A stretch of DNA of 64,000 nucleotides from Fervidibacter sp032160945 (GTDB lineage Bacteria; Armatimonadota; Fervidibacteria; Fervidibacterales; Fervidibacteraceae): NCBI GenBank assembly GCA_032160945.1, contig JAVHTL010000002.1. One strand, 5' to 3'. The first letter of the stretch is position 1. Each line of letters opens with the position of its first letter. This document shows, piece by piece, positions 52,967-62,337 of this stretch. The notes below the pieces were generated by a model. The model worked only from the letters and a program-made list of their open reading frames with translations. It made no database searches and was not told where the DNA came from. The translations under genes and the position numbers were made by a program.

Positions 52967-54265
52967 TCAATCGCTTTCTACCCACAGTGGCGAACGGACG
53001 GACAAAACGACATCAAGTTGCTTTATTTCGGCGAGGGATTTTTGAATTGCCGAGTAAGTCGTTTTGTGAGTTAGCCAAACGATATGAGCGACATCACCTC
53101 TGCTCTCCTTTTGAATGACCGAAGCGATGCTGACCTGATTGCTTCCAAACACCGACGCAATTTTCGCCAAGACGCCAGGTTTGTCAACCACATCCATGCG
53201 CAAGCAAAATCGGTTCTCAATTTCAGGAATTGGCTTCATTTTCGGGTTGACTTTGCAAGTGCAAACTATACGAGCCTTTGAACCGAAAACGATATTTCTG
53301 GCAGCGTCAATGATGTCGCTGACTACACTGTTGCCTGTCGGCTGACCACCAGCGCCTTGACCGTAGAACATTAGCCTACCCACATTTTCACCCTCAATCA
53401 AAATGGCGTTGTATTGGTCGCTGACGGCTGCCAACGGATGGGTTTTTGGAACCAAAGTTGGGTGGACACGAATTTCAATTGTGCCGTCCTCTTGTTTTGC
53501 AATTGCCAGCAACTTGATAGCGTATCCCAGTTCGTCGGCATATTGGATGTCGGGGATGTCAATGTTTCGGATGCCTTCTCGGTAAATTGTGTCAACCTTG
53601 ATGCGAAATCCGAAAGCGATGGCGGAGAGTATGGCGATTTTGTAAGTTGAATCGTGCCCATCAATATCGTCGCTTGGGTCTGCCTCAGCGAAGCCTCTTT
53701 CCCTCGCTTCCTTAAGGGCTTGGTCAAAACTGAGTTTGTCCCTGCTCATTCTGGTCAGGATGTAGTTGGTCGTGCCGTTGAGGATTCCGACTATTCGGTG
53801 AATGGTTTCACCGACGAGACTTTGCTTGAGGGCCGAAATTATCGGGATGCCACCTGCAACGCTGGCTTCAAAGTAAACATCGGTGCCAATTTCTTTTGCT
53901 ATGTCCAAAAGTTCGCTACCTCGCTTTGCCAGCAACTCTTTGTTGGCTGTCACCACTGATTTGCCTTGTTTGAGCGCCGTCACCAGCAAGTCAAAAGTTG
54001 GGTCAGTTCCGCCCATCACTTCAACAACGATGTCAACCCTTGGGTCATTGACCACGCTATATGGGTCAGTGGTGTAAAGTTCGGGTGGCAAACTGACTGG
54101 GCGCTGTTTTTTCAGGTTACGAACAGCAACTTTGACAATTTCAAATCGGCATCTTGCCCTGTGCTCAATCATGGCGATATTTTTCAGCAGGATGTTGGCA
54201 GTGCCACAACCCACTACTCCCATTCCGAGAAATCCGAGCCTAACTACCGATTTGTTGTCTGGCAA
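52967..54265 (-). CDS. hom: Homoserine dehydrogenase
   Basis: A 432-aa enzyme that reduces aspartate semialdehyde to homoserine. NAD(P) motif G-F-L-G-M-G-V-V-G-C-G, then T-A-N-K-E-L-L-A-K (catalytic Lys), G-I-L-N-G-T-T-N-Y-I and a C-terminal ACT domain (about 350-425) for feedback control by threonine. TTG start at 54265, spaced 7 nt from GAGGTG. First gene of the hom-thrC pair. Confidence 0.94.
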   Translation of the reverse strand: MPDNKSVVRLGFLGMGVVGCGTANILLKNIAMIEHRARCRFEIVKVAVRNLKKQRPVSLPPELYTTDPYSVVNDPRVDIVVEVMGGTDPTFDLLVTALKQGKSVVTANKELLAKRGSELLDIAKEIGTDVYFEASVAGGIPIISALKQSLVGETIHRIVGILNGTTNYILTRMSRDKLSFDQALKEARERGFAEADPSDDIDGHDSTYKIAILSAIAFGFRIKVDTIYREGIRNIDIPDIQYADELGYAIKLLAIAKQEDGTIEIRVHPTLVPKTHPLAAVSDQYNAILIEGENVGRLMFYGQGAGGQPTGNSVVSDIIDAARNIVFGSKARIVCTCKVNPKMKPIPEIENRFCLRMDVVDKPGVLAKIASVFGSNQVSIASVIQKESRGDVAHIVWLTHKTTYSAIQKSLAEIKQLDVVLSVRSPLWVESD

Positions 54266-54315
54266 CTTTCATCACCTCATCGCTACAAAAGTTTAGCATG
54301 AAAAGTTGAGAGGGC

Positions 54316-54996
54316 TCATTGACCCCTCACTATGCGAACTTCCCAGTCAGTCAAGTCAAGGGCATCAATTTGGGCATCGCCAGAGGTCTCCTGCACCCAA
54401 CCTTGTCCGTTGCTGAAAGTTTGCGTTGAAGAAAGTGGAATGGAAATGAAATCGTTGCCCGTCGGTCCCAAAGCATCGTAGCCTGTGCGGGGAGTGTTGT
54501 CTTGTGGGTTTCCTTTTATCTCGTTCACACTGATGAAGTTCAGTTCCAAACGGTTGGGGATTGGGTTGGGCAACGGAAAAAGTTGGCGCAAGTCAATAAC
54601 GACACGAATTTGGTTCGGCTGTGGAAAAGAAAAGTCAACGGGAGGTCCCAAAGACCGGGTGGTGAACGGCGGTTGGAAAACTTGTATTTGGAACAGTTGA
54701 ACAGATTGACGGAAAATTTCGGCGAAGAAGTGAATGCGTGAACCTAAAGTTGTATCCAACGGGACACCCCACCCGTTGCCCCAAGGTCTTGTCAGGGCAG
54801 GCAAAGGTCCCGTAGTCGGGTCATCATCGTCATCAATGGCGATGTAGTAAAAGGCATTGGCGTCAATAGGAGCAGCGTAAGTTAGCGTCACGACCATTCG
54901 GTCCCGCGAAGCAGGTGCTAACGGCTGCTTTGGGAACTTGGCGCATCCGCACAAACCAATGAGCAATCCCGCAAAAAGCCACCAAAAGCGAAACAT
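54316..54996 (-). CDS. Putative lipoprotein
   Basis: A 226-aa protein with a signal peptide and a lipobox-like L-C-G-C (residues about 13-18), so it is likely lipidated by the lspA product. The mature part is beta-rich with D-D-D-D-D-P near residue 60, resembling proteins that describe measured fields, but no domain is recognised. ATG 54996 follows AGGTGG; the open frame back to 55071 lacks a ribosome site. Confidence 0.7.
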   Translation of the reverse strand: MFRFWWLFAGLLIGLCGCAKFPKQPLAPASRDRMVVTLTYAAPIDANAFYYIAIDDDDDPTTGPLPALTRPWGNGWGVPLDTTLGSRIHFFAEIFRQSVQLFQIQVFQPPFTTRSLGPPVDFSFPQPNQIRVVIDLRQLFPLPNPIPNRLELNFISVNEIKGNPQDNTPRTGYDALGPTGNDFISIPLSSTQTFSNGQGWVQETSGDAQIDALDLTDWEVRIVRGQ

Positions 54997-55186
54997 CGTG
55001 ACACCACCTACTGCACCCTGTCTGGTTGAAAACTGAGTCTTTTCAGGCGATAGGTTGATGGCTGGTCGCAATCTTCAAATTCTGCCAGCAACCTGCAAAA
55101 AGGTTGACGCAAAAGTAGAGCAGTGAACTTGTTTAGCATGCTTTGAAATCAATCCCTCACTTCAACATCGGCAGTTTGTTTTGATG

Positions 55187-55315
55187 TAGGACTTACGCAG
55201 TTGATGTCATTTTGTGTAGGGGCGGACGATAGTCTGCCCGAAAACATCCTTGGGGTTAAAACTGCCCTTGCGGGCGGCTTAGCAGCCGCCCCTACATCCA
55301 ACTGCGTAACTCCTA
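55187..55315 (+). repeat. MITE-like repeat, copy 2 (129 bp)
   Basis: Same family and orientation as copy 1, differing by a few bases and a 5-bp deletion (TATAA). It is flanked on both sides by TTTGATG, a perfect 7-bp target duplication. Confidence 0.85.
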
Positions 55316-55323
55316 TTTGATGT

Positions 55324-56598
55324 TTACCTTTGCTCCGTTTGCCCTCTCAAAATCACTCGGACTTTAGTTATTCTTCGGCGCTGAATTTCCTCAACGATGA
55401 AAAGCGAATCGTCAGTTACTACCTTTTCGCCAACTGATGGCAGCCTACCGAGGGCTGTGAACACGAATCCGCCAACAGTGCTGAATTCGCCTTCGGGTAA
55501 CTCAACACCCGTTAACTCCTCAAACTGTCTTCTGTCCATTCGTGCATCAACGATGAAAGTCCGTTCGTCAACTTGAAAACCCAATTCCGCCTCTCGGTCA
55601 TGCTCGTCTCTCAATTCGCCAACGATTTCTTCAACAACATCCTCAAGAGTCACCAGTCCTGAAGTTGCACCATGTTCATCCAAAACAATGGCGATGTGAG
55701 TTTGCTGTATCCTCATCTCCTGCAAAAGTTCGCTAACAGGTTTTGTCTCAGGGACGAAATAAGGCATGCGAATGATAGCCCTTGGCTCAATTGCCCTTTC
55801 GCCGTCGGCAATTTTTGCAAGGATGTCGTAAGCGTAAAGGATGCCGACGATGTTATCAAGGTTGTCCTCGTAAATAGGGATGCGGGAATGACCTGTCTGC
55901 ATGACCGTTTGCAACACATCATCAAAGGAACTGTCAATGGGCAGCGCTACAATGTCTGGTCGTGCAACCATTATGTCCCGCACCAAAATTTCATCCAACT
56001 TCAAAATCCGCTCCGCAAATATGAACTCTTCGGGCTCAATGGATCGCGACTCAACTCCTGCCTCAAGCAAAGCCAGAAACTCGTCCGCATTCAACTTGGG
56101 TTGTCGGTTAGGGTTAACACCTAACGCCTTTAGAGTTTTGCTCGCTACAAAGTAAACGAAGGCGTTGATAGGATGAAAAATTTTGGTGAGAAGTTTCCAA
56201 ACCCGAAACCAACGAACCAAGAAGATTTCAGCCCTCGTTGCTCCGATGCTTTTTGGTAAAACTTCGCAAAAGGTCAGGATGAAAACAGCCATGCCCAACC
56301 CAGCGACCTCGCCTAAACCTTGCCATTTCATCTCAACGAGATGGGTCATCAATGCCGATGTTAACATTATGAGCAAGGTGATGCCGACCAGCAAACTTGA
56401 TAGGTTTGACCGTTCGTTCAAAAACTCCCAAATCTTGCGAGCATTTTGAAAGCGATGCTGGTGTATGTAGGCTCGCAGCCTACCTCTGTTGACCGCCACC
56501 AAAGTTGCCTCACCAAGGGAACAAAAGAAGACGGCAACCAACATCACCACTATGAGCAAAATTTCAACCGAAATGAGCGCACCCTCGTTCATCAACAT
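55324..56598 (-). CDS. DUF21/CBS-domain membrane protein (CorC/HlyC family), copy 1
   Basis: A 424-aa protein: DUF21 (CNNM) membrane domain (about 1-190, four helices), a CBS pair (about 215-330; V-R-D-I-M-V-A-R-P and G-H-S-R-I-P-I-Y) and a C-terminal CorC_HlyC domain. The family is implicated in Mg2+/Co2+ efflux. GGAGG (56603-56607) favours ATG 56598 or 56592; the longer frame overlaps the next gene and is less likely. A paralog is directly upstream. Confidence 0.87.
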   Translation of the reverse strand: MLMNEGALISVEILLIVVMLVAVFFCSLGEATLVAVNRGRLRAYIHQHRFQNARKIWEFLNERSNLSSLLVGITLLIMLTSALMTHLVEMKWQGLGEVAGLGMAVFILTFCEVLPKSIGATRAEIFLVRWFRVWKLLTKIFHPINAFVYFVASKTLKALGVNPNRQPKLNADEFLALLEAGVESRSIEPEEFIFAERILKLDEILVRDIMVARPDIVALPIDSSFDDVLQTVMQTGHSRIPIYEDNLDNIVGILYAYDILAKIADGERAIEPRAIIRMPYFVPETKPVSELLQEMRIQQTHIAIVLDEHGATSGLVTLEDVVEEIVGELRDEHDREAELGFQVDERTFIVDARMDRRQFEELTGVELPEGEFSTVGGFVFTALGRLPSVGEKVVTDDSLFIVEEIQRRRITKVRVILRGQTEQR

Positions 56599-56704
56599 CC
56601 AGCCTCCGATGTTTTTGTTGGGCTTTTGCTCTTCGGTATCAACCCAAAAGAAAGGTAAAAGCGAACCCATTTGTGAAAAAGTTGGGAGTGCCTTAAGGCA
56701 AGCC

Positions 56705-57991
56705 TCAAATTCGCTCCCTTGCAAACTTCACTTTGACCCAAGAGATGCGTTTTCCTCTCATTTCAGCGATTTCAAGGCTAATGCTGTCCAAATCAACTTG
56801 GTCTCCTACTTGTGGCAGCCTTTCAAGGTGAGCCACAATGAGTTCGGCGAGTGTGTCGTAATCCTCTTCGGGCAACTCAACACCTAAAAACTTTTCAACT
56901 TGCCTGATGCTGAGTGGTGCACGAACCAGAAATTCGTTTTCGCCCACTTGTCTTATGGATGCTTCAGCGACATCATATTCGTCGTAGATTTCGCCAACGA
57001 TTTCCTCAACAAAATCCTCAAAGGTCACCAAACCAGCCGTTCCACCTTCTTCGTCAAGGACAATTGCCATGCCCTTCCTTTGCCTTTGCATTGTCCTCAA
57101 CAAGTTGTAGGCTCTTTGACTTTCCGTGGCAAAAAGTGGAGGTCGGGCGAGTTCGCCAGCGGTTTTGTCCCGCTCCCCACGATACCAAGCAGCCAGAACA
57201 TCTTTTGCGTGCAATATGCCTATGATTTCGTCTCTTGTGTCTCGGAAAACGGGCAAACGGCTGTGACCTGATTGGCGCATCACTTTCATCGCTTCATCAA
57301 GCAAAGTGTCATGCCGAATTGCAACAATGTCAACCCGTGGAACCATAACCTCACCAACCCGAACCTCTTTGAATTCAAGGGCACTTGAGAGCATCTGTTT
57401 CTGCTCCTTCGTGATGATGTCCTGATGTTCTGCTACATCCAAAGTGGCAAAAATTTCGCCCTCGGTTACTAAAGGCTGGTTGTAAGCATCCTTCATGCCC
57501 AAGAGCAGGAGCACCTTTTTGACAATGGCTTCAACGAGAAGCAGCAAAGGCAAAAACAATTTTTGAAACAAGGCGACCCATCGGGCAACAGAAAAAGCAA
57601 CAATATCGGCGTAGGCTGCACCGTAAATTGCGGGCATAACATCAACGAAACTCAGAACGAAAAAAGCAAAGGCAACGGAAACAAAAGCGGAGAAACCAAA
57701 AATTTGAACCACCTTAGCCCAACTTAAAGCCAGAGAAGTGATAAGTGCTTCAGCAATGTAGTCGGAGATGGTAATGCCAGCAATCACAGTCGCAATCAAC
57801 ATTGGCGGATTGCGGTATAGACGCAAGATACGCTTTGCATCCTCATCTCCTTCTTCGGCGAGATACTTGGCTTTTACCTTCCCAACCCCAAGCACCGCTG
57901 TTTCTGAAGCCGAGAAAAGCGCAGAGACCCAAAGGAGCAAAGAAACCAAAGCAAGTTTCAATGCTACTATCACAGCGTCGTTGCCACTCAT
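56705..57991 (-). CDS. DUF21/CBS-domain membrane protein (CorC/HlyC family), copy 2
   Basis: A 428-aa paralog with the same architecture: DUF21 (about 1-190), CBS pair (V-G-E-V-M-V-P-R-V-D and G-H-S-R-L-P-V-F) and CorC_HlyC domain with I-V-L-D-E-E-G-G-T-A-G-L. ATG 57991 follows GAGGTAG. The two copies are likely co-transcribed and may form a hetero-complex. The pair is bracketed by inverted MITE copies at 55187 and 58040. Confidence 0.87.
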   Translation of the reverse strand: MSGNDAVIVALKLALVSLLLWVSALFSASETAVLGVGKVKAKYLAEEGDEDAKRILRLYRNPPMLIATVIAGITISDYIAEALITSLALSWAKVVQIFGFSAFVSVAFAFFVLSFVDVMPAIYGAAYADIVAFSVARWVALFQKLFLPLLLLVEAIVKKVLLLLGMKDAYNQPLVTEGEIFATLDVAEHQDIITKEQKQMLSSALEFKEVRVGEVMVPRVDIVAIRHDTLLDEAMKVMRQSGHSRLPVFRDTRDEIIGILHAKDVLAAWYRGERDKTAGELARPPLFATESQRAYNLLRTMQRQRKGMAIVLDEEGGTAGLVTFEDFVEEIVGEIYDEYDVAEASIRQVGENEFLVRAPLSIRQVEKFLGVELPEEDYDTLAELIVAHLERLPQVGDQVDLDSISLEIAEMRGKRISWVKVKFARERI

Positions 57992-58039
57992 AACCAAACT
58001 ACCTCGCAATCAATTTTCCCGTTTGGGCACATTTTGATT

Positions 58040-58173
58040 TAGGAGTTACGCAGTTGGATGTAGGGGCGGCTGTTAAGCCGCCCGCAAGGGCAGTTTTAAC
58101 CCCTTATAAAGGATGTTTTCGGTCAGACTATCGTCCGCCCCTACACAAAATGACATCAACTGCGTAAGTCCTA
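58040..58173 (-). repeat. MITE-like repeat, copy 3 (134 bp, inverted)
   Basis: Reverse complement of copy 1 with about 4 differences in 134 bp. Flanks are TTTGATT and TCTGATT, a near-perfect 7-bp target duplication. Confidence 0.85.
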
Positions 58174-58223
58174 TCTGATTATAGCCCAGCCATCAACGAA
58201 GGAGCAGGCTTACTGTCATGGGC

Positions 58224-58799
58224 TTAATCATCCTCTTCGTCATCGTCTTCAGACCAACGATACCATTTGCGCTTCCACCTTTTGCTGCGCCTGCCTTTAA
58301 ACTGACCCAAAAGATGTGCTAAGGCAACTGCCAAACCAACAACCAAACCAAAGCCAGCAAAAGGTGAAACAAAAAGCAAGGTAAGACCAGCGATGCCTAA
58401 TGCTATTCCAATTGCCAAGAGCACAGATATGACCGTTCCGAAGGTGAAGGCTAAGACACCAAGAACGAAAATGGCAATTGGCAACCCCAAAATTCCTACC
58501 AAAACCCATCCCAAAAACTTTTCCCAATTTGAACCTTTCTCCTTGCCCTCTCGCTTTTGTGCTTGTTTTTTGGCATGAAATTCTTGTAGCGACTGCTCTA
58601 AAAACTCTGGACGGATACCCGCTGCCATCGCACCAGCGCGCAAGGCATCTCCATGAATTTGACCTTCACCTTTCCCTTCCTGATTTTGTTCTGCCTGTGC
58701 TTGTAATTCCGCTGCTCGCTTCAAAATTTCTCGGACTTCATCGCGACTATAACCTTCCTGAGCCAGTCTTGTTGCTTGCTTGAACAAATTTCCCCACAT
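58224..58799 (-). CDS. Membrane protein with N-terminal soluble helical region
   Basis: A 191-aa protein of unknown function. Residues 1-85 are charged and helical (Y-S-R-D-E-V-R-E-I-L-K-R-A-A-E-L), residues about 92-160 hold two long hydrophobic segments, and the tail is basic then acidic (D-D-D-E-E-D-D). GAGGTTTG ribosome site before ATG 58799. Confidence 0.65.
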   Translation of the reverse strand: MWGNLFKQATRLAQEGYSRDEVREILKRAAELQAQAEQNQEGKGEGQIHGDALRAGAMAAGIRPEFLEQSLQEFHAKKQAQKREGKEKGSNWEKFLGWVLVGILGLPIAIFVLGVLAFTFGTVISVLLAIGIALGIAGLTLLFVSPFAGFGLVVGLAVALAHLLGQFKGRRSKRWKRKWYRWSEDDDEEDD

Positions 58800-59005
58800 G
58801 TTTTCAAACCTCCCATTTCAATTATGAGCCTGCAAACCATGAAAAAGATAGCCCTTCAACTTGTCAACCCGTTCAGTGAGCAAGGCTTTTGAGCACTGAC
58901 TTATGCCCGATGCGGTTCTGCTAATTTGATGGTGGCGGTGTAAAGGTTTGCGTTTCATCGTGAACTTCCGAGAAAGCGGTGACAAACTTAGCAACGGGAT
59001 GAGCG

Positions 59006-59689
59006 ATGGTTGACCGCATGAATGCTCTCTATTGGCTCGGTTGGTATCTTTGTCGTTTTCTTGCGTTTCGGTTCTGCGAACTCAAGATGGAAGGGGTAGA
59101 GCGATTGCCAAGGGAAGGTGGTGTCATCATTGCTTCTACCCACACGGCAACTTTAGACCCTGTGATTTTAGGGTGTGCGTTTTCACGACCATTGACCTTC
59201 ATGGCAAAAGAGGAACTTTTTCGGTTTCCACCTTTCGCTGCACTTATCCGAACCTTAGGGGCATTCCCTGTGAGGCGTGGAGAACCTGATAGACGAGCAT
59301 TGCGAAAAGCCGTATCCTTGTTGAAGCAAGGTCGTTGCCTCGTCATTTTCCCAGAGGGGACTCGCAATCCTGATTGGCAGTTACGACAGCCTGAACTTGG
59401 GGTTGCCTTATTGGCTGCATGGGGGAAAGTGCCAGTCTTGCCTGTGGCAATTTTTGGAAGCGAAAAATTGATGCCGAAGGGCAAGTTCTTGCCACGACCT
59501 ACTCCTTTGAAAGTCAAAGTGGGCAATTTGCTCTGGTTTGAAGGCGAAAGTAACCGCAAGTCCATTGAGGATTTCTCTTGGAAGGTGATGGAAGCCATCT
59601 CCGAGATTTCGGAAAGACCTATGCCTCAAAGGAAGGAAAATTTTGTGGCAACTGTCAAATCATGGACAGGAAGGATGGTAGCGCCATGA
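59006..59689 (+). CDS. plsC: 1-acyl-sn-glycerol-3-phosphate acyltransferase
   Basis: A 227-aa PlsC-type acyltransferase making phosphatidate from lysophosphatidate. The catalytic H-x4-D motif is T-H-T-A-T-L-D-P near residue 47, and the substrate motif F-P-E-G-T-R is near residue 117. Its length is normal. ATG 59006 has only a weak GGGATGAG ahead. Its stop overlaps the next start (ATGA). Confidence 0.88.
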   Translation: MVDRMNALYWLGWYLCRFLAFRFCELKMEGVERLPREGGVIIASTHTATLDPVILGCAFSRPLTFMAKEELFRFPPFAALIRTLGAFPVRRGEPDRRALRKAVSLLKQGRCLVIFPEGTRNPDWQLRQPELGVALLAAWGKVPVLPVAIFGSEKLMPKGKFLPRPTPLKVKVGNLLWFEGESNRKSIEDFSWKVMEAISEISERPMPQRKENFVATVKSWTGRMVAP

Positions 59690-61503
59690 GAAAGAAAGGC
59701 TTTAGGTTTTTGTTTCTTGCTACCCTTGCAATGGTCAAAAGCGTTGCATGGTCTATGCAGCAAGAAGTAATGATGCTTGAGAATTTTGAGCATGGAACCA
59801 AACAATGGCTCATCCAAACAAAACAAGCCGAGAACTCAGATTTGCCATTGGCTCACCTGGCAACTACCTCGCTAACTCCGCCCAATGGTGGCAAACAGGC
59901 AGGTTTGTTTTTTGGGAGAAGGGCAGGAAAAGGGGAGTGGGTAAGTTTCGTCCTTCTTTTGGAAGGTGCAAAGTTATCAGCAAGGAAGGCTCAAGGCTTG
60001 ACTTTTTGGTGGGTAGGAGATGGAACGCAATCATCTTTGAGGTTCGTTCTTGTAGCCGAGAATCAAGGTGTGAAACGCTCTTTCAAAGTTGAACTCTCAC
60101 CACCTCAAACTTGGCAACAGGTAAAACTGGGTTGGGATGCTTTCCGAGACGAAGTTGGGACACCTGTCACTGTCTTTGTCCATTACTTGAAGGAGTTGAG
60201 AATTGAGCGCTCTGGACCGTTCCATCCCTTCTTCTTCATCCTTGATGAGTTGGCTGTTGAAATTGAAGTGCCTCCAGTTCCTAAAGTCAGCGTGAGAGTT
60301 GTCGTTGATTTTCAGCAAGAGCAGGCAACGAACTTGCTTCGCTGGGGAACTTTTTGGGATGAAAAAGCCATCTCATTGCTCCAAGACCAATCCGCTCGGA
60401 AGAAAATAGCGGATTTGAGACTTAGTTGGGCGAGAATTTTCTTAAACGAATCTTTTGTGAGCCGTGACTTTGAAAGTTCAGCGAAGTTAGTTCAATCTTG
60501 GGCTTTTCAAGTTCAAAGGCTAAACATGGTTCCTGTGGTTACTCTTTCACCACTAAAACCCGAGGACTTACCTTCAGGTGCATTTCAGCAGCAAGTTAAT
60601 TTCTGGGTTCAAAGGCTGTTTCCCCTTGTGAAACTTTACGAGTTGTTTTATCGTCCTTCTGAACCGCCCTTGCAATTGAAACCTGAGACCACTGCCATTT
60701 ACTTCTCCGCTCTTAAGGAGACAATGAAGCAAATCTCGCCAACAATTCAAGTTGGAGGCTGGGGAGAGCGAGGTGCTTGGAGGCAAAGGTTGCAAATACT
60801 TTTCACAAAAGCGACTCGCCCTGATTTCTTTTCGCTCCATTTTTATGGTGCTTACAACATCAGTGTCAGCAACGATGAATTGATGCAGGCTGCAAAAGAA
60901 ACGGTAAGCGTTGATTTGCCAGACCAAGTTCCTTTGAACAGGCTTGATGAATGGTTGCGCCAACTATATCCACCTTCAGGAGTGCCATTGCAAGTCACTG
61001 AATGCGCACCTATTGCGGTCAGAACGAAAGATGGCAATCCTGCCGATGAAAGGGTTTCCAACGAGTTGGGTGCTACTTGGCTTGCTGCCTTTTTCATCCA
61101 GATGGCAGGCAAAGGCGAAAACTTAGTTTACTACAAACTTGCTGGCGATGGATGGGGCTTGTTGGACGATGCTGGCGAACCACAGCCGACCTATTGGTCA
61201 GTTTGGGCTTGCAACACTTACTTTCCGACAGGTTCAACTTTAGTGTTAGCAGCAACTAATTTTGCTCCCATGCTCCTTCTCGCTGGAAAAACTTCAACAG
61301 CAAACAATGTCCTCTTGGTCAACACCAGCGATAAAGACACCGACATTTCTCTTGAAGCCATCGGTCTTGAAAAGGTGAGAACAATCAGGATAAGAGTTTT
61401 GAATGGCAAGGTAAGTCCAAGTTACGCTGAAATATCGCCCACTTTTTTGGTCAGGGTAAAATTGCCTGCCTACGGTATTGGGGTAGTCCAATTCGTTCTT
61501 TGA
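59686..61503 (+). CDS. Exported glycoside-hydrolase-like protein
   Basis: A 605-aa protein with a signal peptide (1-24). Residues about 30-225 look like a CBM11/CIA30-type jelly roll (L-E-N-F-E-H-G-T-K-Q-W). Residues about 235-520 read like a clan GH-A TIM barrel, with L-S-W-A-R-I-F-L and a candidate nucleophile Glu in Q-V-T-E-C-A-P; a small beta domain ends the protein. No sure GH family can be named. ATG 59686 overlaps the plsC stop. Confidence 0.6.
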   Translation: MRKKGFRFLFLATLAMVKSVAWSMQQEVMMLENFEHGTKQWLIQTKQAENSDLPLAHLATTSLTPPNGGKQAGLFFGRRAGKGEWVSFVLLLEGAKLSARKAQGLTFWWVGDGTQSSLRFVLVAENQGVKRSFKVELSPPQTWQQVKLGWDAFRDEVGTPVTVFVHYLKELRIERSGPFHPFFFILDELAVEIEVPPVPKVSVRVVVDFQQEQATNLLRWGTFWDEKAISLLQDQSARKKIADLRLSWARIFLNESFVSRDFESSAKLVQSWAFQVQRLNMVPVVTLSPLKPEDLPSGAFQQQVNFWVQRLFPLVKLYELFYRPSEPPLQLKPETTAIYFSALKETMKQISPTIQVGGWGERGAWRQRLQILFTKATRPDFFSLHFYGAYNISVSNDELMQAAKETVSVDLPDQVPLNRLDEWLRQLYPPSGVPLQVTECAPIAVRTKDGNPADERVSNELGATWLAAFFIQMAGKGENLVYYKLAGDGWGLLDDAGEPQPTYWSVWACNTYFPTGSTLVLAATNFAPMLLLAGKTSTANNVLLVNTSDKDTDISLEAIGLEKVRTIRIRVLNGKVSPSYAEISPTFLVRVKLPAYGIGVVQFVL

Positions 61504-61554
61504 CATGGCATAATAAAAATGGCTTTTTAGTTCCCACCTTTGGAGGTGGGTGCG

Positions 61555-62337
61555 ATGCAGCAACCAACAGGAGCATCAACGGCACAACAAACAGTTTTAT
61601 GGCGCTGTCCGCAGTGTGGGTTTGTCTTCAGCCCACATCCTAAAATTGTTCGCTGCCCAAATTGCAGTGAGAATTTGCGCAAGTGCCGTTATTGCATGTT
61701 CGCTGACACCACAACTTGGGAGTGCACAAACAACCGAATCCGCTTTAACTATGGCGACGAAATGGGAAGATTCCACATCCCAGAACCAGACCATGTTTGG
61801 GCTTGCCCAGAAAACATCCCCAAACTTCAAGCCCCAACTTGGGCAGTCGCTCTTTCAAACCCTTTGCTTAGAGGTTTGACAATTGGTGCAGCCATTGCTG
61901 TTGTGTTGCTAATTGCTTTCAGGTTTCTGATTCTGCCTATAATCAAACCTGAAGAGGCACCAGAATCGGCTGTGTTGTCGGCTGATGTCGTTTTAAACAA
62001 ACCTCAAGCCGCTATTGGTGAAACTATTCCCTTGCTTCTGATCATAAAAAACGCAGAGCGTGTTTCGCTGAAGCCGTTAACCGTGATACTTCGCGGCGAA
62101 TTGATTGAAAATTCGGAAGTCAGGTCTCAGCCTTCCCCCACCTATCCACTACAGCGGACGCCCAAAGGTGTTCAACTACAGTTCTCGGAGTTGCCACCCC
62201 AGCAATCCTTCACTACTTGGATTTATCTGACACCTTTTGAAGTAAAGTCTCGCTCTTACGATGTGAGCGTTGAAGTTTACTGTGGCGGATACAGGGTCGT
62301 TGTTAATCCCCCATCGGTGCGAATTAATATCCGTTGA
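61555..62337 (+). CDS. Zinc-ribbon membrane protein
   Basis: A 260-aa protein. Residues 15-75 hold paired cysteines (C-P-Q-C, C-P-N-C, C-R-Y-C, then C-T-N-N), consistent with zinc ribbons. One membrane helix (about 105-130) is followed by a beta-sandwich outer domain. No family recognised. GGAGGTG (61541-61547) sets ATG 61555. Its 3' end overlaps the convergent DUF58 gene by 14 bp. Confidence 0.7.
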   Translation: MQQPTGASTAQQTVLWRCPQCGFVFSPHPKIVRCPNCSENLRKCRYCMFADTTTWECTNNRIRFNYGDEMGRFHIPEPDHVWACPENIPKLQAPTWAVALSNPLLRGLTIGAAIAVVLLIAFRFLILPIIKPEEAPESAVLSADVVLNKPQAAIGETIPLLLIIKNAERVSLKPLTVILRGELIENSEVRSQPSPTYPLQRTPKGVQLQFSELPPQQSFTTWIYLTPFEVKSRSYDVSVEVYCGGYRVVVNPPSVRINIR

